The notes under the pieces were generated by a model. The model was not told where the DNA came from. It was given only the letters and a program-made list of their open reading frames with translations, and did no database searches. A stretch of DNA of 64,000 bases from Nostoc favosum CHAB5714 (GTDB taxonomy: Bacteria; Cyanobacteriota; Cyanobacteriia; Cyanobacteriales; Nostocaceae). Positions 7,807-17,975 of this stretch are shown one piece after another. Made by a program: the position numbers and the translations under genes. Every line of letters begins with the position of its first letter. Positions within the stretch are counted from its first letter, which is position 1. The stretch is taken from the NCBI RefSeq assembly GCF_020829495.1, contig NZ_JAIVFQ010000003.1, forward strand, positions 186,001 to 250,000, written 5' to 3'.

Positions 7807-8976
7807 TCAAAAATCCGTCCTACGGTCTTGGGGTAGAAAAGATCGCTCCATCGGAATTGGGGAAACTGGTTCTGTCAGGGTAAATGTACCTGCTTCGATC
7901 CACTTTTTCAACTCTAGGGCGACTTGCCTAGAAAAAAACAAACTCGCTAAGGGGGCAGAGCGTACAGCTTTGCCCTCAATGGTGATCCGCCCAGATTTGA
8001 GTTGGGCGTAACTCACCAAACCAAAGGTGGGACGGACGCGCCGGGGAATGGAAAAATCTACTATTGGGGCTACTAAGTCTTGATCTTGGACTGCACAGTG
8101 TTCAACTACTTGTTCATTTAATACAGGGAGTGGTACACCAACACCTAACATCAATGAGGGGCCATAACTTTTGAAGTAACATCCCCGCACCCAGTGAGCA
8201 TTCATTTGCTTGGCATCACCAATTAAAGCTAAAGTGGCGGAAGGCCCAATCGGTGTACGATTAGCTAAACGCTTTTGTAAAGGGAAGTGCTGAGTGCCTT
8301 CCCAGGCGACATAGCCAATACCACCGCCTAAAAAGATTCGAGTACCTATACCAACGAGCTGCAAATCGGGATCGTTGAGTAAGGGAGAAATAGCACCGGG
8401 GTTAGAGTAAACGGCATTCCCCAGACGCGGTTGTAAAGGGCCAAGATAGGTGAAGAGGGGGCGATCGCCACCATTTACACCAACAATAAAATTTTGATAA
8501 AGATTGCGCGGATTAAATAAATAGAACTGATTAATCGTTTCACTGGTAATTGTAGTTTCAAAAGTTGCTCTGGGATAACAATCTGTTACTTGCCCTTGCG
8601 CTTTTACATGTATAGATTTACCAGCGATCAAATCTTCGATTACATGACCGCCGCCACGTTCTCTGACTTCTTCCCCGTCCGTCGTCTCCACAGCAGAACT
8701 CGCACCCAAATATAAATCTACTGCCCCAAACCCAGAGTAAGCTGGAACGCCATCTAACCAGCATCGGCGAATTTTTATCGGGGGGTCAGTGTGTCCGAGA
8801 TTGATAATTGCACCACTTGATTCCATTGGCTCAAATGTACCAGTGGTAATTACATCAACTTCTTTAGCAGCTTTAGTAACACCGATTTCTACAACTCGTG
8901 CTTTTAATTCTTCAGTTGTCAACACTACCGCACGTTGGCGGCTGATTTTTTCGTTAATTTCTGCAATTGTTCGCAT
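7807..8976 (-). CDS. Homocysteine biosynthesis protein (DUF39/HcyBio family)
   Basis: The protein has 389 residues. It matches the HcyBio (DUF39) family, which in methanogens takes part in homocysteine formation from aspartate semialdehyde. Family landmarks include ITTGTFEPMESSGAIINLGH (43-62), DPPIKIRRCWLDGVPAYSG near 64-82, the Gly-rich GERGGGHVIEDL-like stretch, the DCYPR motif with Cys133, and NARGCYF-like RGCYFKSYG. From memory, the methanogen enzyme has two essential cysteines; the second corresponds to Cys133, while at the first site this protein has Glu52-Ser-Ser in place of Cys-Ser-Ser. No C-terminal CBS or ferredoxin domain is present. It lies just downstream of metK on the same strand, in keeping with a methionine/SAM role. 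The exact reaction in cyanobacteria is not known to me. Confidence 0.82.
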   Translation of the reverse strand: MRTIAEINEKISRQRAVVLTTEELKARVVEIGVTKAAKEVDVITTGTFEPMESSGAIINLGHTDPPIKIRRCWLDGVPAYSGFGAVDLYLGASSAVETTDGEEVRERGGGHVIEDLIAGKSIHVKAQGQVTDCYPRATFETTITSETINQFYLFNPRNLYQNFIVGVNGGDRPLFTYLGPLQPRLGNAVYSNPGAISPLLNDPDLQLVGIGTRIFLGGGIGYVAWEGTQHFPLQKRLANRTPIGPSATLALIGDAKQMNAHWVRGCYFKSYGPSLMLGVGVPLPVLNEQVVEHCAVQDQDLVAPIVDFSIPRRVRPTFGLVSYAQLKSGRITIEGKAVRSAPLASLFFSRQVALELKKWIEAGTFTLTEPVSPIPMERSFLPQDRRTDF

Positions 8977-9150
8977 TTTATCAGTGCTAGTGCTTCCTGC
9001 TGTCTTCCTTTTTGAAGGATATCTTGATAAATCACAGACTCTTGCATAATTTCCTCTCGAAATAGTTGTCGCTAATCTCTGCGCGACAGCTTAACACCCC
9101 GGATAGGGTTAAAATTTCGTTGGGTCTTAAACCCTTTAATTTACGATAAA

Positions 9151-9189
9151 TGAGGGTATAGGCAATTTGTGAAGTTGCCAATACCCTCA
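9151..9189 (-). terminator. Hairpin downstream of metK
   Basis: TGAGGGTATAGGCAA and TTGCCAATACCCTCA pair over 15 positions with one A-A mismatch. It lies 36 bases beyond the metK stop. The T-tract is weak, so it may be an mRNA 3' stabiliser or a terminator. Confidence 0.6.
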
Positions 9190-9225
9190 GATATATAAAC
9201 TAAGTTTTTGCAGTAGTGTATAAGT

Positions 9226-10500
9226 CTAAGTTAGTACCTGAGCAACTACTGCCGAAAGTGACTCGTTTGCTGCTTGCTTCAACAATTCGGCTTTATCGGT
9301 TTGTTCCCAAGGCAAGTCTAAATCAGCCCGCCCAAAATGACCGTAAGCCGCGACGTCCTGATAAAAACGTCCGCCTCGTTCACTTGGTAAGTTACGTAAG
9401 TTGAAGGTATGGATAATCCCTGCTGGACGGAGTTCAAAGTGCTGGTTGATTAATTCCAGTAAGGTTTCTTCATCCACTTTACCCGTGCCAAAGGTATCCA
9501 CTAGGATACTTGTTGGTCGCGCTACGCCAATAGCATAGGATAGCTGAATTTCAACTTTTTCTGCCAACCCAGCAGCGACAATATTTTTCGCCACATAACG
9601 AGCCGCATAGGCAGCAGAGCGGTCTACCTTCGTGGGATCTTTACCGGAAAAAGCGCCGCCACCATGCCGTGAATAACCACCGTAGGTGTCAACAATTATT
9701 TTCCGTCCTGTCAGACCTGAGTCTCCCTGAGGGCCACCAACGACAAATTTGCCAGTGGGGTTGACTAAAAAACGTGTTTCCTGATTAGGCTTAATTTCCA
9801 TGTCGCCAAAAACAGGTTCGACCACTGCTAACCAGAGGTCTTGTTTAATTTTGGCTTGTACAGCCGCCTCATCCGTGATTTCCCCAATACTGGCTGTATG
9901 CTGGGTGGAAATTAGAATAGTATCAATCCCTACTGGGCGTCCATCTTCGTAGACCACAGTTACTTGGGTTTTACCGTCAGGGCGCAGGTATGACAGTTCA
10001 CCTGTTTTGCGGACTGCTGCCAATCGGCGAGCAATACGGTGGGCGAGACTGATGGGTAAAGGCATCAGTTCTGGTGTTTCGTTACTCGCAAAACCGAACA
10101 TTATACCTTGATCGCCTGCACCAATTTTATCGAATAGCTCATCACTATCTTGCTGGCGGGTTTCTTGAGCAGTGTTAACGCCTTGGGCAATATCGGGTGA
10201 TTGTTCATCTAAAGCCAGCAGAACGCTGGTGCTGTTAGCAGAAAAGCCATTATCGGCATTGGTATAGCCAATTTCGGCAATTTTCTGACGGGCAAGATTG
10301 ACGAAATTCACATTGGCTTTGGTGGTTATTTCACCAGTGATTAGCACCAAACCAGTATTAACTACTACTTCAGCAGCGACACGGCTGCTGGGGTCTTGTG
10401 TCAGTAGGGCATCCAGAATGGTATCAGAAATCTGATCGCAGATTTTATCTGGATGACCTTCGGTAACTGACTCGGAGGTAAATAAATATCGACGAGACAA
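9226..10500 (-). CDS. metK: S-adenosylmethionine synthase
   Basis: The protein has 424 residues, normal for cyanobacterial MetK. It joins methionine and ATP to give SAM, phosphate and pyrophosphate. Seen in the sequence are [13 protein letters not shown] with the ATP-site GHPDK at 15-19, the [10 protein letters not shown] hexapeptide region, the [18 protein letters not shown] phosphate loop with its catalytic Lys, and the C-terminal HFGR segment. It works as a soluble tetramer. AGGAGG precedes the ATG. The DUF39 homocysteine gene follows on the same strand about 250 bases away. No SAM riboswitch motif was recognised in the leader, which instead holds a MITE-like element. Confidence 0.97.
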   Translation of the reverse strand: MSRRYLFTSESVTEGHPDKICDQISDTILDALLTQDPSSRVAAEVVVNTGLVLITGEITTKANVNFVNLARQKIAEIGYTNADNGFSANSTSVLLALDEQSPDIAQGVNTAQETRQQDSDELFDKIGAGDQGIMFGFASNETPELMPLPISLAHRIARRLAAVRKTGELSYLRPDGKTQVTVVYEDGRPVGIDTILISTQHTASIGEITDEAAVQAKIKQDLWLAVVEPVFGDMEIKPNQETRFLVNPTGKFVVGGPQGDSGLTGRKIIVDTYGGYSRHGGGAFSGKDPTKVDRSAAYAARYVAKNIVAAGLAEKVEIQLSYAIGVARPTSILVDTFGTGKVDEETLLELINQHFELRPAGIIHTFNLRNLPSERGGRFYQDVAAYGHFGRADLDLPWEQTDKAELLKQAANESLSAVVAQVLT

Positions 10501-10561
10501 AGGAAATTCCTCCTGACTTGAGTTTTTTGGCTGACTAAATGTAGTATTTAGTTCAACTACC

Positions 10562-10728
10562 TAATTTAACGTGAGTTAGATAAACCTCTTCCTAAGTTGA
10601 ACTAAAGTTCAAGTCTGCCCCTCTCTAACTCGGAGAGACACAGTTTTGCGTAGTAAAACCTCTTAGAGGTCTTTTGATTCGGCTCGTTAGGCGAACACCA
10701 CATAAGCCGTCGAACTCACATTAATTTA
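10562..10728. repeat. MITE-like element in the metK leader
   Basis: The ends TAATTTAACGTGAGTTAGA and TCGAACTCACATTAATTTA are inverted repeats matching at 16 of 19 positions. The interior has several short palindromes (CCTCTTAGAGG, CTCTCTAACTCGGAGAGA) but no gene. It would be carried in the 5' leader of metK, or supply its promoter. Confidence 0.5.
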
Positions 10729-10867
10729 TGAAATCATAACAATATTTATACTTCAGTAGTTAGTATCTTCTTGATATCGATAAAAACCACTAGCTATAAG
10801 GTAAGTATCTGTAAAGAAGATAAATTTATGCTAATTACTTTTGTGACTAAAATGTATTTAATAACAC

Positions 10868-10897
10868 AAAAAAGGGGGACACCCAGAAGCGCCCCCA
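10868..10897 (-). terminator. Intrinsic terminator of prk
   Basis: Read on the minus strand, GGGGGCGC...GTCCCCC is followed by TTTTTTG. It begins 27 bases after the prk stop. Strong stem plus T-run supports rho-independent termination. Confidence 0.8.
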
Positions 10898-10923
10898 CAA
10901 ACTTTGACACAAACACTGCTGCT

Positions 10924-11928
10924 TTAAACTTGAACTGCTAACTTTGCTTCCGTAGCTGTCAACCGCTCATAAGCAGCACGCATTTTCAAACCTGTAAGCA
11001 CTTGGAAGAAACCAGTACCATTATTGGAACCTGGATACTCGCGGTGCTGAAGTAACAAGTGAGTCAATTCACCCTGATATTTAGTGGATGTATTGCTGAG
11101 ATGGGTTTCGATATAAATTACTTCTTCCAAGTTGTCAAATTGACCATCCACCTCTAGTACTGAGACATAGCGGCCGTAGTAAACATCTGAACCGTAGTAC
11201 AGTTGCATACCAGGATAAGAACAGGTCAGTTTGCGTCCACAAGGAGTCCAATTAATTGTTGACCCTTCATCAAATAGGTAGGTTGGATCAAAGCCTTCCT
11301 TACCTTCGCGCTGGAGCATACGTACCCGCAGGACTCTGCGCTCCGTGTCGTTTTTGATCAAGTTCGTGGGTAATACTTGGAGAACCACATCAGCAAATTC
11401 TCTTTGTGGTTCGATAAACTTATCAAAGTCAGGTTTGCGGGAATTGATTTGCGCTAAGACATCTTCGTAGCGATGACCGCGTTCAGCCATATCTCGCTGG
11501 ATTTTCCAGGCAATTTTGACTTCATCACTAATGTCAAAATATACACTGAAGTCGATTAGCGATCGCACCCGCTCATCATATAAAGGATGCAGCCCTTCAA
11601 CAACTATAATGTGATTCGGCTCTATCCGCTCTGGCGGATCAATCAAGCCAGTTTCGTGGTTATAAATCGGCTTATCAATCGCTTGACCACTTTTGAGCGC
11701 TTTAATTTGCTCATACATCAAGTCAAAATTGTTTGCTCTGGGGTCTAGTGCCGTTATCCCCGTTTCTTTACGCTGTTTGCGATCCAGGGAATGATAGTCA
11801 TCCAAGCAAATGACTGTCATTAAATCTTCACCAAACAAATCTATCAAACGACGCAAAAACGTAGATTTCCCGCACCCAGAGTCTCCGGCTACTCCAATCA
11901 GTACCACGCGTTCCGGCTTATTTGTCAT
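10924..11928 (-). CDS. prk: Phosphoribulokinase
   Basis: The protein has 334 residues. It phosphorylates ribulose 5-phosphate with ATP to make ribulose 1,5-bisphosphate for Rubisco. The P-loop GDSGCGKST is at 15-23. Redox-regulatory cysteines are Cys19 and Cys41, the cyanobacterial pair reduced by thioredoxin and bridged with CP12 in the GAPDH complex. A second pair lies near the C-terminal third (TPCGRKLTCSY). The catalytic DDYH motif is at 43-46. It acts in the cytoplasm and is expected to be off in the dark through CP12/oxidation. GAGGAGA precedes the ATG, and a strong terminator follows. Confidence 0.96.
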   Translation of the reverse strand: MTNKPERVVLIGVAGDSGCGKSTFLRRLIDLFGEDLMTVICLDDYHSLDRKQRKETGITALDPRANNFDLMYEQIKALKSGQAIDKPIYNHETGLIDPPERIEPNHIIVVEGLHPLYDERVRSLIDFSVYFDISDEVKIAWKIQRDMAERGHRYEDVLAQINSRKPDFDKFIEPQREFADVVLQVLPTNLIKNDTERRVLRVRMLQREGKEGFDPTYLFDEGSTINWTPCGRKLTCSYPGMQLYYGSDVYYGRYVSVLEVDGQFDNLEEVIYIETHLSNTSTKYQGELTHLLLQHREYPGSNNGTGFFQVLTGLKMRAAYERLTATEAKLAVQV

Positions 11929-12563
11929 AAATCTCCTCTAAAATACTAAAATTGTCTCAATATTTTTTCACACAGCAGATTCTGAAGCCAGGAGTTTACC
12001 CCTTTGGTTTATCCTGCGTTCTTGCTACCTAGCACATCTATAAGACACCAAGCAAGTAGGCAACAAAAGTAATTAAGTTGCTACTCGTCGGACTAGCCTG
12101 AATTTTGGTGCCGGTAAGTATTTAATCCTAGTGGTATATTTGATTTTAACAGAAGGGGGTATCCCATACAAGATTGCTCTCAAGAAGAATTAGGGTGGTT
12201 CATGAATCATTTTTTTGTTAATTTAGTTGTTAATTTAAAAATGGGGATCAGCACCGCCCATAAGCGTTGCGCCTTTATCAGTCTGCCACTTGTGACTAGA
12301 AACAAGACTATAAGGTATAATTTATTATTGCCGCGAATTTTTTGATGTTCCTAAATTGTAATTCCTGCTCGACAATACTTAATATATTCAAAGCAAAAAT
12401 CTATCCAACGAATGAGCAAACAACTTGCATTAGTCAAATTATTGGCTGTAGATTTATAGATATGCTCATATAGAAGCGTTGACGTTATGGCCAAGTACTG
12501 ATAGGGGTTGACAGATTTTTCACATCAAGTGAAACTGATTACAGTTGCTAAAATCATGGTTCT
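11929..12563. other. Gene-free stretch upstream of prk
   Basis: AT-rich spacer that should hold the prk promoter on the minus strand. I see no supported ORF, RNA gene or repeat array. A NtcA palindrome (GTA-N8-TAC) was looked for and not found. Confidence 0.5.
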
Positions 12564-12895
12564 CTATGTCGTTATCTTTGTAGCTTGAGTTGTCAGACTC
12601 ATGTCATTATCCATAGACAGGTCATGAATATAGCTAACAATATTCCGAGATAGTAGATTTAAAGAAGTAAAACCAATCGGAAGAAAACCTTCCGGAATTG
12701 GCGTTTCCGATTTAAACCCTTGGAGTAGGCAAGCGCAACCGCAATTTTTGGAAGTCAACTGAGCAGTAGCTTCCAGTAATCGAAGCAGGCTTCCGACAAT
12801 ATCTGCCCCTTTAAGTTGCTCGTTGGGTAATAAGGTAAAAAACTATCTCCCTGATGGGGGTGGTAGTTAACGAAAAAAAGATTAAATTGACTCAT
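12564..12895 (-). pseudogene. Small ORF pair joined by a T-TTT-TTA slippery site (frameshifted or programmed)
   Basis: An ATG at 12895, with GGAG 10 bases upstream, opens a frame (MSQFNLFFVNYHPHQGDSF...) that stops after 46 codons. A second frame, offset by -1, opens right after a stop and runs to 12564 (TLLPNEQLKGADIVGSLLRL...). The two overlap at six T followed by A on the minus strand (12836-12842), reading AGT TTT TTA, a classical -1 slippery heptamer. Joined there, they give a coherent 110-residue protein with a CGCAC cluster. It may be a programmed frameshift, a decayed gene, or a homopolymer sequencing error. I do not recognise the family. Confidence 0.3.
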
Positions 12896-14442
<1,547 letters not shown>

Positions 14443-14446
14443 ATTT

Positions 14447-14530
14447 AGTCATTAGTCATTGGTCATTAGTCATTAGTCATTAGCAAAGGACAAAGGACAA
14501 ATGATAAAGGACAAATGACAAAGGAAGCAG
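14447..14530. repeat. Heptamer short tandem repeats (TAGTCAT / AAGGACA)
   Basis: TAGTCAT-like units are followed by AAGGACAAATGA-like units between petH and hom. The same families recur at about 16800-16885 and 31323-31411. Confidence 0.75.
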
Positions 14531-14592
14531 GATAATCAGTAGGTAGGGCAAACGCTCTACCTACAATTGTTATTGGTGAAATTGGGTGCAAA

Positions 14593-15879
14593 ATGGGTGT
14601 GAAACTAGGAATACTGGGATTAGGCACCGTGGGAACGGGAACAGTGCAGTTGTTGCAAGATAGCGCTGGGCGTCACCCATTGTTGCAAGAGATAGAAATC
14701 TATCGGGTGGGAGTGCGATCGCTTGATAAACCCCGTGGAGTAGAATTGTCTACGGAAGTCTTAACCACAGATTTAGAATCAATTGTCAACGATCCGGCGG
14801 TAGATATAGTTGTCGAGGTGATGGGCGGATTGGAGCCGGCGCGATCGCTCATCCTCAAAGCCTTAAGTAATGGTAAGCATGTAGTCACCGCCAATAAAGC
14901 AGCGATCGCCCGCTTTAGCGCAGAAATTTTCACAACTGCCAATCAAGCTGGCGTATACGTCATGCTAGAAGCTGCTGTAGGTGGTGGTATTCCGGTGATT
15001 CAACCCCTAAAGCAGTCTTTAAGTGTTAACCGTATTCACACTGTAACTGGCATCGTGAACGGTACAACTAACTACATCCTGACACGGATGCAAACAGAAG
15101 GCAGCAACTTCAATGATGTTTTAGCTGATGCCCAGCGTTTGGGTTATGCTGAGGCTGACCCTACAGCCGATGTCGATGGCTTAGACGCAGCCGATAAAAT
15201 TGCTATCCTGGCATCATTAGGCTTTGGTGGACGCATCAACCTACAAGATGTTTATACTGAGGGGATTCGGCAAGTAAGCAAAACAGATATTGCCTACGCC
15301 GAAAAATTGGGATTTGTAATTAAATTGTTAGCGATCGCTAAACGTGATACTCCCTCATCTCCTCTCTCTGTGAGAGTTCATCCTACATTAGTGCCTCAAG
15401 CCCACCCTTTGGCTAGCATCAACGGCGTTTACAATGCCATTCTTGTGGAAGGAGAACCAATTGGGCAAGTAATGTTTTTCGGCCCCGGTGCTGGTGCTGG
15501 CGCAACCGCCAGTGCTGTGACATCAGATATTTTAAATCTAGTTGCTGTCCTCAAAACTAATACAGCAGTTGCAAATCCCTTATTAACTTGTGGGCATCAG
15601 GAATATTGCCAAATTGCGCCGATGGCAGAATTGATAACTCGTTTTTACGCCCGTTTCCTCACCAATGACCAACCTGGAGTTATCGGTAAATTGGGGACTT
15701 GCTTTGGTAACTATGGCGTTAGCTTAGAATCAATTGTCCAAACTGGCTTTCAAGGGGAACTAGCAGAGATTGTAGTTGTTACCCATGATGTACGGGAAGG
15801 CAACTTTCGGCAAGCTTTGGCAGAAATTCGGAATTTGTCAGCGATCGAAAGCATTCCCAGCTTACTGCGTGTACTTTGA
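14593..15879 (+). CDS. hom: Homoserine dehydrogenase
   Basis: The protein has 428 residues. It reduces aspartate semialdehyde to homoserine, the branch leading to threonine and methionine. The NAD(P) motif GLGTVGTGT is at 9-17. The catalytic domain shows the typical ANKAAIA, GIVNGTTNYIL and DPTADVDGLDAADKIAILA segments. An ACT domain occupies about 350-428 and is the usual site of threonine feedback inhibition. It is a monofunctional enzyme, not fused to aspartokinase. The ATG has only a weak upstream site. Downstream begins the repeat-rich island. Confidence 0.95.
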   Translation: MGVKLGILGLGTVGTGTVQLLQDSAGRHPLLQEIEIYRVGVRSLDKPRGVELSTEVLTTDLESIVNDPAVDIVVEVMGGLEPARSLILKALSNGKHVVTANKAAIARFSAEIFTTANQAGVYVMLEAAVGGGIPVIQPLKQSLSVNRIHTVTGIVNGTTNYILTRMQTEGSNFNDVLADAQRLGYAEADPTADVDGLDAADKIAILASLGFGGRINLQDVYTEGIRQVSKTDIAYAEKLGFVIKLLAIAKRDTPSSPLSVRVHPTLVPQAHPLASINGVYNAILVEGEPIGQVMFFGPGAGAGATASAVTSDILNLVAVLKTNTAVANPLLTCGHQEYCQIAPMAELITRFYARFLTNDQPGVIGKLGTCFGNYGVSLESIVQTGFQGELAEIVVVTHDVREGNFRQALAEIRNLSAIESIPSLLRVL

Positions 15880-16041
15880 GATTAGTCGGGAGTGAGGCTC
15901 GTCAAGTCGCTTTGCTCCAATTCGTAATTACCCCAAAGGATTACAATCTCCATTTTATACAGACCAAGCTGCGAGTAAAACTTGGTTAACTACGCAAGCT
16001 AAACTAAAAAATAAACTTCACCCCAGCGCGAGGCTAGACCT

Positions 16042-16764
16042 ATGACCTCTGCAACCGACCCATCCACCGCCCTCACTCCTTTCCCCAATCATACGCAGCT
16101 ACCAGAGTCTGATGGTACTTTTGTGAAAAACTGGCAAGAGCATCCCCAAAGCATCTTACTCACTGACTCGATTACACCTGTCCTTAAACAATTACATCCT
16201 GAAGACCAATATTGTATAGGTCAGGACTTAGGTATTTACTGGCGTTTGACAGACCCGCCAGAACGAGGAGCAGAAGCACCAGATTGGTTTTATGTAGGAA
16301 ATGTACCGCCCTTGCTCGATGGACAAACGCGGAGGTCTTATGTACTGTGGCGAGAATTTATTGCCCCTTTAATTGCTTTGGAATTTGTTTCTGGGGATGG
16401 TAGTGAAGAAAGAGATAAAACTCCTTGGAAGGGGAAATTCTGGATTTATGAGCAAGTAATTCATCCGGCTTTTTATGGCATTTATGAAGTGAATAAAGCC
16501 AGTGTAGAAGTTTATAAATTAATTGGTGGACAATATCAGTTATTAGCAGCAAATGAGCGCGGACATTATCCAATTACGCGCTTGGGAGTTGAGTTAGGTT
16601 TATGGCATGGAGTTTATCAAAACGCCCAATTGCCCTGGTTGCGTTGGTGGGATTTACAGGGTAATTTGTTGTTAACTGGTGAGGAAAGAGCCGAACAGGA
16701 AAGACAAAGAGCCGATCGCTTGACTGCTCAATTGCGATCGCTTGGTATTGAACCAGAAGTCTAG
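16042..16764 (+). CDS. Uma2 family (DUF820) restriction-fold endonuclease, copy 1
   Basis: The protein has 240 residues. Uma2 proteins adopt a PD-(D/E)XK nuclease fold and are greatly expanded in Nostoc; their biological role is unknown. The predicted catalytic residues lie in APDWFYVG and IALEFVSGDGSEERDK. The C-terminus is a short coiled-coil (RAEQERQRADRLTAQL) ending LGIEPEV. It is the first of three paralogues here (others at 16993 and 23130), which are nearly identical over the first 190 residues. It serves as the uninterrupted reference for the insertion in copy 2. Confidence 0.85.
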   Translation: MTSATDPSTALTPFPNHTQLPESDGTFVKNWQEHPQSILLTDSITPVLKQLHPEDQYCIGQDLGIYWRLTDPPERGAEAPDWFYVGNVPPLLDGQTRRSYVLWREFIAPLIALEFVSGDGSEERDKTPWKGKFWIYEQVIHPAFYGIYEVNKASVEVYKLIGGQYQLLAANERGHYPITRLGVELGLWHGVYQNAQLPWLRWWDLQGNLLLTGEERAEQERQRADRLTAQLRSLGIEPEV

Positions 16765-16992
16765 CTTAAGCTGTTACGCAAATAAGATTGCACATCAACT
16801 GGTGAGGTTGTCCTAAGTCATTTGTCCAAAGTCCAATTGTAAACACAAATGACTAATGACTAATGACTAATGACAGTCTACACGGAGTTTGTGCAATATG
16901 TAGGCGCGTTAGCTTAAGAGCAAAGTCTTGACAGTCCTAGCCTCATGGCAAGCTAAACTAAAAACAACCCTTACTCCTGCAAAGGTAGTCTT

Positions 16993-17775
16993 ATGACCTC
17001 TGCAACCGACCCATCCACCGCCCTCACTCCTTTCCCCGACCATACGCAGCTACCAGAGTCAGATGGCACATTTGTGAAAAACTGGCAAGAGCATCCCCAA
17101 AGCATCTTACTCACTGACTCGATTACACCTGTCCTCAAACAATTACATCCTGAAGGTCAATATTGTATAGGTCAGGACTTAGGTATTTACTGGCGCTTGA
17201 CAGACCCGCCAGAACGAGGCGCAGAAGCACCAGATTGGTTTTATGTAGGAAATGTACCGCCCTTGCTCGATGGACAAACACGGAGGTCTTATGTACTGTG
17301 GCAAGAATTTATTGCCCCTTTGATTGCCTTGGAATTTGTCTCTCTTGATGGTAGTGAGGAGCGAGATAAAACCCCTTGGAAGGGGAAATTTTGGATTTAT
17401 GAGCAAGTAATTCATCCGGCTTTTTATGGCATTTATGAAGTTAAGAAAGCCACTGTGGAAATGTACGAATTAATTGGTGGGCAATATCAGTTATTAACAG
17501 CAAATGAGCGCGGACATTATCCTATTAAGTCCTTGGGAGTTGAATTAGGTATTTGGCATGGAGTTTATCAAAACGCCCAATTACCCTGGTTACGTTGGTG
17601 GGATTTGCAAGGTAATTTGTTGTTGACTGGTGAGGAAAGAGCCGAACAGGAATCCCAACGGGCTGAACGAGAATCCGAACGGGCTGAACAGGAATCCGAA
17701 CGGGCTGAACAGGAAAGACAAAGAGCCGATCGCTTGACTGCTCAATTGCGTAGACGCAAAGCGGCTTGTCGTTAG
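16993..17775 (+). CDS. Uma2 family (DUF820) endonuclease, copy 2, with altered C-terminus
   Basis: The protein has 260 residues and is about 90% identical to copy 1, with the same PD...E-x-V-S nuclease residues. Two differences stand out. First, the C-terminal coiled coil is expanded to four 7-residue units (A-E-Q/R-E-S-E/Q-R) against one in copy 1 and none in copy 3. Second, a 27-base insertion at 17751-17777 replaces the usual SLGIEPEV end with RRKAACR and an early stop; the old tail remains in frame downstream but is not translated. About 50 bases upstream of the ATG are shared with copy 3, so the copies arose by duplication including the leader. Confidence 0.85.
   Translation: MTSATDPSTALTPFPDHTQLPESDGTFVKNWQEHPQSILLTDSITPVLKQLHPEGQYCIGQDLGIYWRLTDPPERGAEAPDWFYVGNVPPLLDGQTRRSYVLWQEFIAPLIALEFVSLDGSEERDKTPWKGKFWIYEQVIHPAFYGIYEVKKATVEMYELIGGQYQLLTANERGHYPIKSLGVELGIWHGVYQNAQLPWLRWWDLQGNLLLTGEERAEQESQRAERESERAEQESERAEQERQRADRLTAQLRRRKAACR
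17641..17724 (+). repeat. Four 21-bp coding repeats (coiled-coil heptads)
   Basis: Units begin at 17641, 17662, 17683 and 17704, each encoding an A-E-x-E-x-x-R heptad. Paralogues carry one and zero units at the same point, so the array changes length by replication slippage. Confidence 0.85.
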
Positions 17776-17777
17776 AC
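17751..17777. mobile_element. 27-bp small dispersed repeat inserted at a HIP1 site
   Basis: Copies 1 and 3 of the Uma2 gene read TTGCGATCGCT here. Copy 2 reads TTGCG, then 27 extra bases starting TAGACGCAAAGCGG and ending GTTAGAC, then ATCGCT. A near-identical 27-mer lies at 19516-19542. Such very small mobile repeats were described in Nostoc by Elhai and colleagues; this is a clean insertion against two uninterrupted paralogues. Confidence 0.85.
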
Positions 17778-17822
17778 ATCGCTCGGCATTGAACCAGAAG
17801 TCTAAGTCTTTGGCTGATTTGT

Positions 17823-17975
17823 ATGAGAAAAACCCCTATTGATTTGTATCGTATGGGAAATGCGACTTCTTCGAGAATAGATAATATTCGTTTACAAGAT
17901 ATTGAAACTTACGAAGAAGATGGTGATATGTGGGTTATTGCAGTAATCAGAGTAAAATTAAATGCACGTTATTAG
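17823..17975 (+). pseudogene. Truncated fragment resembling a Tse2-like ADP-ribosyltransferase toxin
   Basis: A 50-residue frame begins RKTPIDLYRMGNATSSRIDN and continues DIETYEEDGDMWVIA. From memory this matches the N-terminal part of small cyanobacterial proteins of the Tse2-type ADP-ribosyltransferase family, which normally continue through a Gly-Gly-Ile-Ser-Thr-Phe segment absent here. The frame runs out over the start of higB, which it overlaps by 14 bases. It is probably a remnant left by recombination. A genuine small ORF is possible. Confidence 0.35.

Noticed and set aside
7455-7883. 142-residue ORF running through the repeats after the 6620 gene
   Set aside because: It reads mostly tandem repeats (GAGGDE-, PPHPPH-like) and has no domain.
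10501-10740. Possible SAM riboswitch ahead of metK
   Set aside because: None of the conserved SAM-I, SAM-II or SAM-IV cores could be found. The leader is better explained by a MITE-like element.
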